Position numbers and translations under genes: made by a program. From contig CM041465.1 in NCBI GenBank assembly GCA_023213395.1, positions 96,603,741 through 96,667,740 of the forward strand: a stretch of DNA of 64,000 bases, in the 5' to 3' direction. Position 1 is the stretch's first letter. Every line of letters begins with the position of its first letter. Source of the stretch: Cycas panzhihuaensis (Eukaryota > Cycadophyta). The notes beneath the pieces were generated by a model. That model was not told where the DNA came from, ran no database searches, and worked only from the letters and a program-made list of their open reading frames with translations. Of the stretch, positions 32,293-42,740 are shown in pieces.

Positions 32293-32403
32293 TTTGGGAA
32301 TATCCTCTATTGGTAATCCTTTAAAAAGTTCCTACATTTGCACCGTTTGTGGCTGTACCTTAGGTTCTCCTGGTAGATTTTCTTTTTCTTTTAGTTTGTT
32401 CTT

Positions 32404-33102
32404 TCATATATATACGTATTTGGTCTCCAGTTTACCCATTGGTAATGCATTCTCTTCCTGGACTAGGCCATTCAATACTTGCTTCGCTTTTCTGTATCGA
32501 TCCAATTCTGTCGGTGGATCCAGATATCCTTCATTCAGTTTCTCCTTTTGTTTATTTTGTAATTTGACATTTTTGGTTTCTGGTATGATTGTTATTAGGT
32601 TGGTTGCTTTGGCCTTTTCTTTGCAATCTTCTGTTTTATGGTCACTTGGACCACAGTTATTACATATGAACGGCTTTTGTTCATATTCCTGCTTCATTGG
32701 GCATTCTGACTTCTAGTGCCCAAACTGTAGACAGATGAGGCATCTACCCATTGGTGGTTTTTCCCTCGAGGGTTCTGGTGCGTCTCTCATTGTATAAACA
32801 TTTCAAGGTGGGTTGCCTCCCCTTCCCCTACCTTATCCTCTGAAGGCCTTTCACCTGGGATTGTAGAAACAATCCTTGGTTGTATGCGTATCAACATCGC
32901 ATATATGGCACCATATATCCTGTTGGTGCAATGCACTATTTTTTAAATTCAATTCACATTCCTTGGTAGTATGTGAATTCTCTTCATAGATATGGCACCA
33001 TTTGGTTACTCTTCCGACATGGTCCTTATTTTTCGATGTTTCTTCTTCTTCTCGATTGTTTCTGATTTTTAATCTGGCCACTTCTTTCCTTAAAGCTTCC
33101 AA
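32404..33102 (-). pseudogene. nucleocapsid with four tandem CCHC zinc knuckles
   Basis: The minus strand shows four knuckles in series. The first, near 33,010, is CHIYEENSHTTKEC (second Cys is Tyr). The second, near 32,910, is an intact CHICDVDTHTTKDC. The third, at 32,701-32,742, is CLICLQFGH-x-KSEC, with a TAG just after the His. The fourth, near 32,650, is an intact CNNCGPSDHKTEDC. An Arg/Gly stretch with three C-to-T type stops (two TGA, one TAA) lies between the second and third. A 60-residue Lys-rich segment follows to 32,404. Such modules bind genomic RNA. Confidence 0.88.
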
Positions 33103-33150
33103 CTTCGATTCCTCCTCTGCTACCCCTACCTAGCAGAAGGGTCGGTTGTA

Positions 33151-34360
33151 CTAATTTTGTTTTAGTTCTCTAATCTCATCTTGTAATCTCAGTAACAGGG
33201 AATCCTGTCCTCTTGCCTGTGCATCCATTTCCATTTCAAAATCTAACGCTAGGTCTTGGGCATTCTTAAATGATTTTAATGGATGAGCATGTGTCGTGGC
33301 TCTTAATTTCTCATTCAAACCTCTAACAAAATAGTTTTTCATATTGTGATCCGTTATTGTCTCATTAATCATCTTGGGTAATGATTTTCATTCTGCTAAT
33401 GTAAGTTAGGACGGATTCTCCCGGCCTTTGTCTGATTTCTCTCAATACGATTTCCACTACTTCATTACTGTGAAACTTTTGAAATCTTTCCTCGAATGCT
33501 TTCTTAATCTTTACCCATGGCTCATTCTTGTTTGTTTCTTTGTACCATGCGAAGGGTACTCCTATCAACGTATAGGCGAATCGTGCTTTGATTTTGTCAT
33601 CGTCTGAAATCATTTTTACATCAATGAGATTCTGAAAGAGATACACATGCTCTGCTGCATCTGAAGTATCATTAAAAATCAACTTCCCAAAGTCTCTATA
33701 GTCATCCATTTTGGGAGATTGCAACTGTCCCCCACTTGGTGGTGATTTTTCCTTTCTCCCCTCCTTCGGGGATGTACTTGGAGTGCCTACTGCTGTATTA
33801 TCTTTTCCAAACAGCAGATTCTTGAATGGAGTTTTGATGTGTATGGGTTCCACTACACCTGGAACTTGTATAGTTAATGGTATCACTATAATATACGATT
33901 GATCAGATCCCCTTTCTGTCGAATCTTTGAAAAGTTGTCTCGTTAGCTTATTCTCCCAATATGCCGAGGGACCTTCCTCCACCTTCTTTTCATTGTAACT
34001 TGGGTCCTTCAGGCTATCCTCCACAGGTATACTTCCCTCTTTTAAGGTTTCTTGATGTTTTTCATCCACTTTTGGTTTCCCTTCAATCTCTAGGCTAAAC
34101 AAATCATCTCTGATTGGGGCTGGTGTCAATACCATACATTCGTCATTAGTTTCCTCTTTTTGAGGTGTCTGGGCTCTACTTGCCTTAGATCCTTCAATGG
34201 ACTGTCCCTTAGTCTCATTGTTCTGTGAACTTAATCTCCTCACCCTTCTGAGTTTTGATTCATTTGACCATTGTAATGCCCTTTGTCTGCTGGTCTTTTT
34301 TTCCTTGGGTGAAGTATCCTTTTGGGGCTCCTCCGACCTTGAAGGCCTCTTAGGTGGCAT
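33151..34360 (-). pseudogene. gypsy gag (one frameshift)
   Basis: Gag starts at the ATG at 34,360 (MPPKRPSRSEEPQKD), ~125 bp after the PBS, with no earlier in-frame ATG. A basic, disordered N-terminus of ~200 residues precedes the capsid core: LIFNDTSDAAEHVYLFQNLI, ARFAYTLIGVPFAWY, WVKIKKAFEERFQKFHSNEV and EIRQRPGESVLTYISRMK. A single-base shift near 33,370 separates this from MKNYFVRGLNEKLRATTHAH and the C-terminal helices ending LKQN at 33,151. It is one of the least damaged coding regions in the window. Confidence 0.93.
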
Positions 34361-34485
34361 TGGAAGGTCCCCTGGCTGCCGGTGGCTTAGTTACAGCCAA
34401 CCATCATGACAGCAGCTAGGATCCTCTGCCCTTTGCACATTCTTTCTTTGAAACTCCTAGGCCCTATCCTTCCTCAATGGACATA

Positions 34486-34499
34486 GGCAACGGAACCAA
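34486..34499 (-). other. primer-binding site of the gypsy element
   Basis: Minus strand TTGGTTCCGTTGCC directly follows the LTR end CAAGTCAACA. Related plant gypsy elements use a TGGCGCCGTTGCC-type site; the tRNA is not identified from sequence alone. Confidence 0.8.
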
Positions 34500-35483
34500 T
34501 GTTGACTTGTGAGGTATCTTATTACACTTACAAGACACCTCTTACACTTGTCAATGTTACACAGTGCTATAGTCTAGTTTAGGATATTGTCAACATGGTT
34601 ATTCACATATATTCTACATATATTTCACAGAATCATACCATAATGGTACACAGCAGCACATAATTCAACACATACTCAGCATTTCCTCATCACAACACAA
34701 AGAATGCACAACTTTCTACGCAACTCTTCTTTTTATTAAGTAATCAGTTTAATTACATAGAGGCTGGAATGCATTCCTGTGCATTCCAGCAGCATACATT
34801 CCTTTTGTTACATATGCGTACCCAAATGGTACTTATCATACAGTGCTGCTCCAACCGACTGTTATACATGCTGGCTTCCGCACCTTTGCGTACTCGTGAT
34901 AATCGACTCTCACCCTAACCTGGTGGTTCATGCGTACCTCCTTAAATACTCTTGTTGGTACCTTTTGGCTGAAGGGTTATGACTGCCTGTCATAATCGTA
35001 CCCCTTCAGTCATACGTACCCATTCATTAATCACTTGTTAGGCACTTAATTAATGACTCTTTGTATCAAATGCACGTATGTGTATGCGGTAGCTCCATAG
35101 GCCTTCCTTTGGTCCCTTCGATGCGTACCACTTCCGCTCGGTTCCATTCTGCTGTTGGTACGTATCTGTCATACGTACTCATTCTAGGTACGCACCTATT
35201 ATACATACCCAGAATGCTAATTTCTCTGCCGTTTTGCCTCGTGCACACCTCCGTACAGTCCATACCTACACAACTCAGGTTACTTGACCTACCTCTGGTC
35301 CTCTCACAGCCATAGGATTATTTTATACCCCAATATACACACCTATCATATGTATCCAAAATGTTGATTTTCCTCTTTTTCTGCATCATCCGTACCTTCG
35401 TACAGTCCGTACATATACCTCAATGGTCACGCAACCTACCTCTAGTATCCACATAGCCCAATATGTTAAAATATGTCCCAACA
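34500..35483 (-). repeat. LTR with internally duplicated end
   Basis: It begins TGTTGACTTGTGAGG at 34,500 like the LTR at 24,798. It reaches the homologous end TATACCCCAATA at 35,335 and then repeats ~145 bp of the LTR terminus, ending TGTCCCAACA at 35,483. It therefore serves as 5' LTR for the element to its left and 3' LTR for the truncated element to its right. A minus-strand AATAAAA lies near 34,733. Confidence 0.9.
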
Positions 35484-35566
35484 TCTATTTCGGGTCAACA
35501 TAATGGGTTTGAGCATCCTTGCTCACAAAATTTTTTAAAATTTGGGTATTCCTCCCCCTCTCTATC

Positions 35567-36662
35567 TCAGGGTTGCTCCTGCTGCCCCTGCCCTACTAAT
35601 AAATCCTTTATGGCCAAGATTTCTTCATTGATTTGGTTAAGTGTCACTATTATCATATCATTTTCTTTAATTTTCTCTTGAAGGGAAGTTATCTCTGCTT
35701 TGTACCCTTCTTCCATTTCTTTAATCAATTGAATGATTTGACATGATTTGTCATCTGATGGAGGAGGTGCTGATGTTTCTCCTATTTCCAAGAGGAAATT
35801 CTACCCATTCTTCTAATGACGATTCCACTTCTACCTACTCTTCAGCTTCTTCTTCATCTTTTTTCCTTTAACTGCTTTTTTGGATGGTTTGTTTGGCACG
35901 AAGAGGAATGGGTGTCCCAAGGGTTTGTTGTAACCATTTAAGAACTTTTTTCATTTCCTTTTGAATTCTTTTCTTCAGTTCCTTGTCCTGAGTAGTGTCT
36001 AGAAACTTAGTCACCTATTGTTTTATAAGTGGTTCATTTGGAGAAATGGTTGTTTTTGTTAGTTGTACACCTGGACATTGGTAAAATAGGACAACTAATA
36101 ACAAGGAGGGGTGACGGAAGGGGTGTGTCATCACTTCCTGAATTTGCTGTCTCATATTCACTGCTAAGAATTTTGACCAATCTAGTCTTTCTCCATCTCA
36201 GATCTTTGGCAATATAGGCATCATTCCTCCTAGAATGTATATGTACTTTCTTTTGGATAAAAATATGGAATTAATAACTTTGGCTACACATTGTAGTCTG
36301 GCATTTTTTATGTCAACCACCCGAATTCCTCTCGAGGTTAATTGAGTGTTTTCTTGGCAAAACTCCTTTAAACAGGTCTCACGGTCTACTCCTGACCTTT
36401 TGGTAGCTGTGGGAACTTCTCCTTCATTCAGAAGTCCTATCAGTAGGTGGATTATTTCTGCGTCTAGTTTTACTTTCTTCACATGCTTTTTAAGCTCCAA
36501 TAAAATACTTTCCATAAGTTCTTGTGTACAATAGAGAGGGTTACAATATATATACTCTTCTTAACCTGCCTGCTTGACTTTAACCTTAAATTGTGAGGGC
36601 AATCCCTCCAACTCCTTTCGTAGCTTGGGAAGAAAGGTCTCCTAACATCTTGCTGTCCTCAT
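35567..36662 (-). pseudogene. ORF3, copy 2
   Basis: This is the counterpart of 25,655-26,734. It starts MRTAR at 36,662 and reads ETFLPKLRKELEGLPSQF, ELMESILLELKKHVKKVKLD, AEIIHLLIGLLNEGEVPTAT, VDRETCLKEFCQENTQLTSR and VAKVINSIFLSKRKYIYI. After a degraded linker it ends with an open 74-codon frame, SAPPPSDDKSCQIIQLIKEM and EEGYKAEITSLQEKIKENDM, predicted as coiled coil from its heptad-like Leu/Ile spacing. The C-terminal third is stop-free here, while the middle is broken in both copies. Confidence 0.72.
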
Positions 36663-36902
36663 GATCACTGGTTATGGGATTCCAGAAGTAGGGCTATAAA
36701 ACCAATAAGTATAAATATGAACCCTACATACATACCTTTTTGGAATGGTTATTGTTTTCTTGAAATGCTTTTTCAGAATTATGCTGAATCTTGCCTTAGT
36801 GCTTCCTTGGATCATAAGGGTTCCCCTTGGCTGTTTGCTATTGAGAATTTGAGCCTAATTGTCCTCCTTTTCTTGTTGCGTACTGTGTGGAAATGTTTGT
36901 AG

Positions 36903-37125
36903 GTACGTATTATATATCTTTGTCTTATTTAGCCTTTTGTCTTATGCGTACCCAAGAATGTATTTTTTAGGTACGTATAGTGTATTTTGAATGACTTATT
37001 CATCTTTTTTAACTGTGCATACTTGGTAGCATACGTTTTTGGTACGTATAATGTATTTTGACTTATTTTATACTGTGTGTACCTGGTAACATACTTTTCC
37101 AGTACGTATAGTGTATTTTGTTGGT
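36903..37125 (-). repeat. ~65-bp GTACGTA array, copy 2
   Basis: Three to four units like those at 26,925-27,415, for example GGTACGTATAGTGTATTTTG at 36,971 and AGTACGTATAGTGTATTTTG at 37,101. Fewer units than copy 1, in the same position between integrase and ORF3. Confidence 0.82.
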
Positions 37126-37390
37126 ATAGGTGTGAAAAATCTGATTTCTTTGACATAATTTCTTTCCATTCTTGGTTCTTCTTGTTGCGGTATATACTTC
37201 TTTCGATGATTTTTCCTGTTGCTTATGTATATGATATGAGTTGTGGTTCTTTTTCTTGTTTTTTTATTTTTTTGTAATTTTATATTTTTATATTGAGCTA
37301 GAGCATATTTCAGTATTAAGGCGGTTTGATTTCCCTCAACTTCACGAAACACGTTATGATACAACCAACTGATCCAATTAGCAATTCTTT

Positions 37391-37852
37391 CTAATCGACA
37401 TACGATTTCAGTTGGCTACCATTCACTTGGGCTGGTAGCAATGGTCCATTGATTTCTCGCAATTGTACGAACCTATTTTCAAAGATTTGTTTCACAATAT
37501 AAGGTCCTAACCATCTCATTTTGTGCTTCCTAGGGTGCATTCTGAACTTGCTATTGTAGAGAAAGAGTTGATCACCTTCCTTAAACTGTGGCTTGCATAG
37601 ATGTCCATCGTGCCATGTTTTATGTTGTCGTTTTTCTATATTTTGTAACCATTTTGCCATATACCTCTTTTCTTCTAGTTTTACTAACTCTTCCAATCGC
37701 TGTTGCAAGGAGTGGAAGTCGTCCAATCGACACTGCATAGCGGTTCTTAGGCTTGCTATCTCAAACTCTGTAGGAAGGATGGCTTTGTTCCATATACTAG
37801 CTGAAATGGTGTTTGCCCTATTGATCTCTTGTACGTTGTTCTGAAAGCCCAT
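37391..37852 (-). pseudogene. gypsy integrase C-terminal domain, copy 2
   Basis: An open 153-codon frame reads ILPTEFEIASLRTAMQCRLD, a helical segment, PQFKEGDQLFLYNSKFRMHP, HKMRWLGPYIVKQIFENRF and PLLPAQVNGSQLKSYVD. It is intact here while copy 1 has several stops. The start at 37,852 is out of frame with the core, so this is a fragment of the integrase and not a separate gene. Confidence 0.9.
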
Positions 37853-38765
37853 AATACTGATGGAAGTTTCTCGGCCTAATCAAATCTTCCCATGTTGTAA
37901 ATCTTCCTCAGAAAATTCTCAATAATTTTATTTAAACTTTTTGTTTGCCCATTTTCCCTTGAGCAGTATGGCGTGGATTTCCGATGTCTTATCATGAAGG
38001 TTGATGTTAATATCTCTATGGTTTGGTTGAGGAAATGGACCCCTTGATCACTTACAATTTCTAAAGGGCATCTAAATCATGTAATAATCACTTCATAAAG
38101 GAATCATGTCGTACTACCTGAGTCTACTTTCTTTAATGCCCTTGCTTCCACCCATTTGGTCATGTAGTCGGTCACCACTAGGATAAATTGGGCTTGGGAT
38201 CGTCAGGCGACCAATTTGATTGGTCCAACGAAATTGAGCCCCCATTTTTCGAACGACACCAGAAGTAAAATTAGGTGTAAGGGTTGGAAATCCTGTCGAT
38301 TAGGTTTTCCAACTCTTTGGCAATAGTCACATTCTTGGATCCATCTTCTTACATCTTAAGACATTGATGGCCACTAGAACCCTGACATTAAAATCTTTCT
38401 CCATGTTGCTAACTTTCCCATGTGTCCTCCTGCTATGCCTTTATGTGCTTGGGCCATAATTTGGTTTATCTCGTGTGGCCTGATGCACCGACATAGTACC
38501 TCATCTAGTCCTAATTTGTATAATTCTCCTTTTATCAATTGATATGGCTTTTCTTTTCTTACAAAATTTTGTCCTTCTGTGCGGTCTAATTCTGGCGATA
38601 CCTCCCTTGTTGCTAAGTACTTTGGTATTCCCTCATACCAGTCCGTTAGTACTGCCTCTACACTGAATCATATTGCATCGGGAAAATCATCTGTTACCCG
38701 TCTAACCTTTTTCCCATTTGTAATCCTTAATAATTGATCAGATATGATGTGGACTTTCTCTGGTT
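37853..38765 (-). pseudogene. gypsy RNase H end and integrase core, copy 2
   Basis: The minus strand reads VHIISDQLLRITNG (RNase H end), DWYEGIPKYLATREVSPELD, GIAGGHMGKLATWRKILMSG, WIQECDYCQRVGKPNRQDFQ, and core blocks resembling VTDYMTKWVEARAL. Stops and frameshifts are frequent. It is cut at the copia LTR boundary. Confidence 0.88.
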
Positions 38766-39010
38766 AGTATTATTCTCTTAGTGAAATGCACTTTATGCAT
38801 ATTTAGATGTAATTTTGGGTTCATATTATTAGGTGGAAAAATCCTAACTCTAATACTCACCCTCAATAATAAAAGGTGAAATTTCAAGGACGGAGTCATT
38901 ATTCATTCTTACTTCCAAGCTTGCTCTCATATCTTATTTTATTTCTTTTTCATTCTCCATTGCCATTATGTGTATGTGAGTGATTTATTCCCTAAATCCA
39001 TCTTTCCTTT
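38763..39010 (+). repeat. 5' LTR, first ~64 bp missing
   Basis: It aligns with 46,361-46,607 and 63,364-63,610 from GTTAG(C/T)ATTA onward. The terminal CA is TA here. The missing part would have started TGAAA(A/G)AG. Confidence 0.92.
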
Positions 39011-39012
39011 AT

Positions 39013-39024
39013 GTGGTATCAGAG
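39013..39024 (+). other. primer-binding site, initiator tRNA-Met type
   Basis: TGGTATCAGAGC two bases after the LTR end. Confidence 0.93.
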
Positions 39025-40975
39025 CTAGAAGGGGATCTATTCACTCTGTTGCACTTGCATGGTGTCATTTTATCTCTTCTTCACCTTCAATGTGAAGTAT
39101 TAAAATTGTGCTCATCATTTTTAAAAATTTAATAGCTTAAAATTATATTATTTTGTATGTTGCTACTTTTTCTATGTGTACAAAATTTTAGAGGTGAAAA
39201 AGATAGTTTTTTGAAGATGTTTGGTTGCTGAAACAGTCCTGAAAGTATTAAAGACCTAAAATTTGATAAAAAACTTGATCATTTTAGATTTTAATAAAAT
39301 TTGGTGTATAGAGTCATCTTGCTAAGAGAATCATTTTTGTTTTCTAGAGTAGCTTCAGATTCAACCTACAATAGTGAGTTTTAGCTGAAATAAAAGTTTA
39401 AAATTTATAGATAAGTAATTTAAGGCATTTTTCTCAATGAAATCCTTTAAATATGAGCTACAAATCTAAAAGTTTTTTTGAGGGATCTAGTATATTTATC
39501 TCTTAAGAGTATTTTAAGATAAATCTTATCAAATTTCATCTACCGATTAGTGAGATCTTTGTAATTTTCTCATGGATGCTGAATTTGCCTACTCAACCCT
39601 ATAAAAGATATTGCGAGGGTATTTCAGGCAATTTTTTGGCTGATTATAGAGATGATATAGAAGAAAAAGTTGATGTACATATCAAGATGTAACTTTTGAC
39701 ATATTGAAATTCATATTATAAGATAATGGATCTGAAAAGATTATATTTTTGTGTTTTTTTTAGGCAAAAATGTTTATGCCTTTTCAGAAATCTGACTTCA
39801 TTACCCTATTAGAAATGACATTCTAAACACTTTTTACTTTTGCCATAAATTTAAATTCTATCATTTAGGCTTTCATATTTGTAACGGTTAGAAAATTTTA
39901 CTTATTTATCATTATTTATAAATTTTGTGAAAAAAATCATAAAATAGGGCAAAATAACATGCATGTAGATTTAGAAAAATCAATATTTTAGCAGTAAGTT
40001 GATTCACTTTTTAGCCCCTTGTAGTTTTTGTATTGAAATTTCTAAAAATATATTTAGAAGCATTATACTAAAAAAAGAGAAACTTTGGATCAGAAGCAAC
40101 ATCTGGTCACCCTACTAAATTTAGCATGTTTTTTCTATTTGCACACATAGCATAAAGCATCACATAAAGCAGCAGTAACAACAAAGCAAGCACAAAAGGC
40201 AAGTAAGTGTATTTAGTAACTTTCTATTTCAGTTTTCAGTTATTCAGAAATAAGTTACATTATTCTTAAAAAGAAACTCATCTGAATGATTTATACCGAT
40301 AGTTTTGACTTGTGTGCACATTCGCCTTGGTTGAAATAGACTACGGTTGGCCAAAGTTTAGGTCCTAAGGAAGGTGTGAGTTTCATACTGGTTTGGTCTT
40401 AAACCAGAATAGTGATGGAGGGACAGATTAGCTATACCTACAAGCTTCAATTAGGAATAATCTTGATAACCACTTGAGAAAATTGAAAACCTTAATACAA
40501 GATTAAAATTAATCTAGTGTAATATCCATCATAGCCGTAGGATACACATGTACCATTTAACTCTTCGGTGGAAGTATATAGCTACTCACTAGTGAACTAT
40601 GTGAGGACTGGGAGTATCTAGACTCCATTGTGGCTTGGATTTCATTTCTAAGCGTAGGTGCAGGTATTGCAGGTGAAGGCCCTAATCATATATTAGAAGC
40701 CTTAGGTATCGAAACCTCACATATATTTGGACATAAGTTAGAGGTTAGTGGCATGACACATCACCACTCTTTGCCAACTCTACATTATAGCTCATTCTTA
40801 CATCATTGCTTATACTTATTTTTTATAGTTGTTAAAAAATACTTAATTATTACTTGCTTCTCATCATAGCATATATTTCTACATCCTTGCTATGCTAGGT
40901 ATACTAGCCACATGTGTCAGTGCTATATACTTCTATCATCTCTTCTACTTCTTCATTATCACCATGTCATTTTAA
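39025..40975. other. long untranslated leader of the copia element
   Basis: Nearly 2 kb with no coding domain separates PBS and gag. The first ~380 bp match the start of the second family copy at 63,625-64,000, so it is a genuine part of the element. The open frame at 40,630-40,869 has no recognisable feature. Confidence 0.7.
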
Positions 40976-42290
40976 TTCAAGTAGAATGTCAACTGCATAT
41001 TGAATGACAAAGAAAATTGGGATTTGTGGTACACTAGAATTAAAAATGTTGCAAAGTATGAAGGCCTTTGGAGAAACTACTTATAGCCTACACTTATCAT
41101 AGCCGCAATAGCTACAACACTTGCTTCTAATGGATTTGCTCTAATAACTCCTATAAATGTTGTAGCTAAACTACAATGAGAGATATATGATGAAAAGATT
41201 TATGTAGGAATTTTGTTGGTTATTGATCACTTCTTGTACAACTTGATTAATAAAGAGCAATATGATACAACCTGGAAGGTCCTTGAAGTTCTAAAAAAGA
41301 ACTTTGATACTAAGTCAGATTTAGAATTTGTTCATTTCGTTTTGCAAATAAATAAATAAATAATATAGAAGGGATAAGCTCATGAGATAATAAATCTCCT
41401 TCAACCAATAAAATAGTCAATTAATAAAGATTTTAAGACCCAATGTGTAATGAACCATTACACCAATTGTAATGAACCTGAATCAAAAGAGAAAAATCCA
41501 ATTGCATGTAGTAACACAAAAGTCAAAATTACATATAAGAGTATAAAGCATCCGTAATCACATGTATTGATGAGCCTCTTTGAGGGGGCAACTTCCAATA
41601 CATAAGATCACAATACTTCCAGATGATCCTCACTCCTACATCACATACATATATATAGGGCTATTAAGACTGCCTATCTCTTAGACTTATGAATATAGGA
41701 TAATTACAAGATTAGAAATATAAGATTTGAGAAGAAGAGAGATAAGGGTTGGGTTCTTAACACAATGTATCACTTGGGTATTCTTGATCCAATCATGTCT
41801 ATATATCATTGATTATAAAAATTTGTTTGGAATTCTTTAATCTAGTGGAACATTGAAGATACTCAACTTTGAAGCACTTGTCGAGAAGTTCATAGAATTT
41901 GACAAAACCTTTGATATCAACTTTGTAGCTTCTAACTCTTTTCTATATATGCCTTTGAGGTAGAAGAAGAAGTTTGCTACACAAACAATTAAGGTACCTC
42001 TCATGGAAGAGGAAACAATCGAGCAAGAGGAAGAGGAAGAAACATGGAAAATTGTCCACAAGGTCAACCAAACCTACAGTCTGAAGACCAAGGACCACTT
42101 CAACAAAGAGCAAGACAGTCAGGCCAAACTAGTATCACTTTAAGGACTAACAATCAAACTATTATGTGTAATTAGTGTAACCGTAAGTGACACTTTACAA
42201 AAGACTAGAGAACTGCCACTTATAAGTTGGCCAAGTTCCAACTAAAACATGGAGCTCATAGTGTTGAAGAAATTTGTAAAGAATCCTTTA
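40976..42290 (+). pseudogene. copia gag (broken)
   Basis: The start reads LNDKENWDLWYTRIKNVAKY with EGLW, the copia gag opening. LINKEQYDTTWKVLEVLKKN and FDTKSDLEFVHF follow. Later fragments include ALVEKFIEFDKTF-like text and an acidic EEETIEQEEEEE segment near 42,010. A zinc-knuckle trace CN-CNRKWHFTKD lies near 42,170, with the second half lost. Stops occur throughout. Confidence 0.75.
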
Positions 42291-42740
42291 GTGGTGTAGA
42301 TTTTATACAAGCACACTTTCAAAGAATTGAGAGATCTTCAACATCAAATGCCATTAACCAACCATAAAGATACTTTAAAGCTCGATGTGGATATATAACT
42401 TTTGAATTCCCTTTACTAATGCCAATCCCTATTGGAATTGCAAATAGTGTAGCTTTAATCGATGGACAGTGGATCATGGGCATATGAGCAACGCAACATA
42501 TGATGTATAATTGCAGTTTATATCAAACATTTGACTAAAATATTCAAGGAGTTGTTCACATGGCTAATAAATCACAACAACTTGTTGAAGGAATTGGTAA
42601 CATTCACCTAAAACTCCTAGGCTTAAGAGATTTTACATTTCTTAATGTCCTATACATACCTAATCTCAAATAAAACCTGCTCTTCTTATCCACACTTGTC
42701 TCTCATAAATTTAATCTGAGTGTAACTATAAATGACTAGA
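42291..42740 (+). pseudogene. copia protease (active site lost)
   Basis: GQWIMGI-stop-ATQHMM at ~42,465 stands where WIIDSGATxHM is expected, so the catalytic Asp and the DSG loop are gone. The following VEGIGNIHLKL and DFTFLNVLYIPNLK segments match the usual G-G-x-V and LxxVLYVPxL strands. Confidence 0.7.

Larger units (their letters stand above)
25559..34499 (-). mobile_element. internal region of a complete but broken Ty3/gypsy element
   Basis: On the minus strand the order is PBS, gag, four zinc knuckles, protease, a long spacer, a second gag-like segment, RT, RNase H, integrase, a ~66-bp tandem array and an extra ORF before the 3' LTR. Integrase after RNase H defines gypsy. Every domain has stops or frameshifts. 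No chromodomain is visible at the integrase end. The PBS TTGGTTCCGTTGCC differs from the initiator-Met type used by the copia elements here. Confidence 0.93.
35484..38765 (-). mobile_element. second gypsy copy, 3' half only
   Basis: This matches 25,559 to ~29,000 colinearly: ORF3, GTACGTA array, integrase C-terminus, integrase core and the end of RNase H. It stops at ~38,765, where the copia LTR begins. The missing 5' half is not found beyond the copia element at 46,608. Confidence 0.92.
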
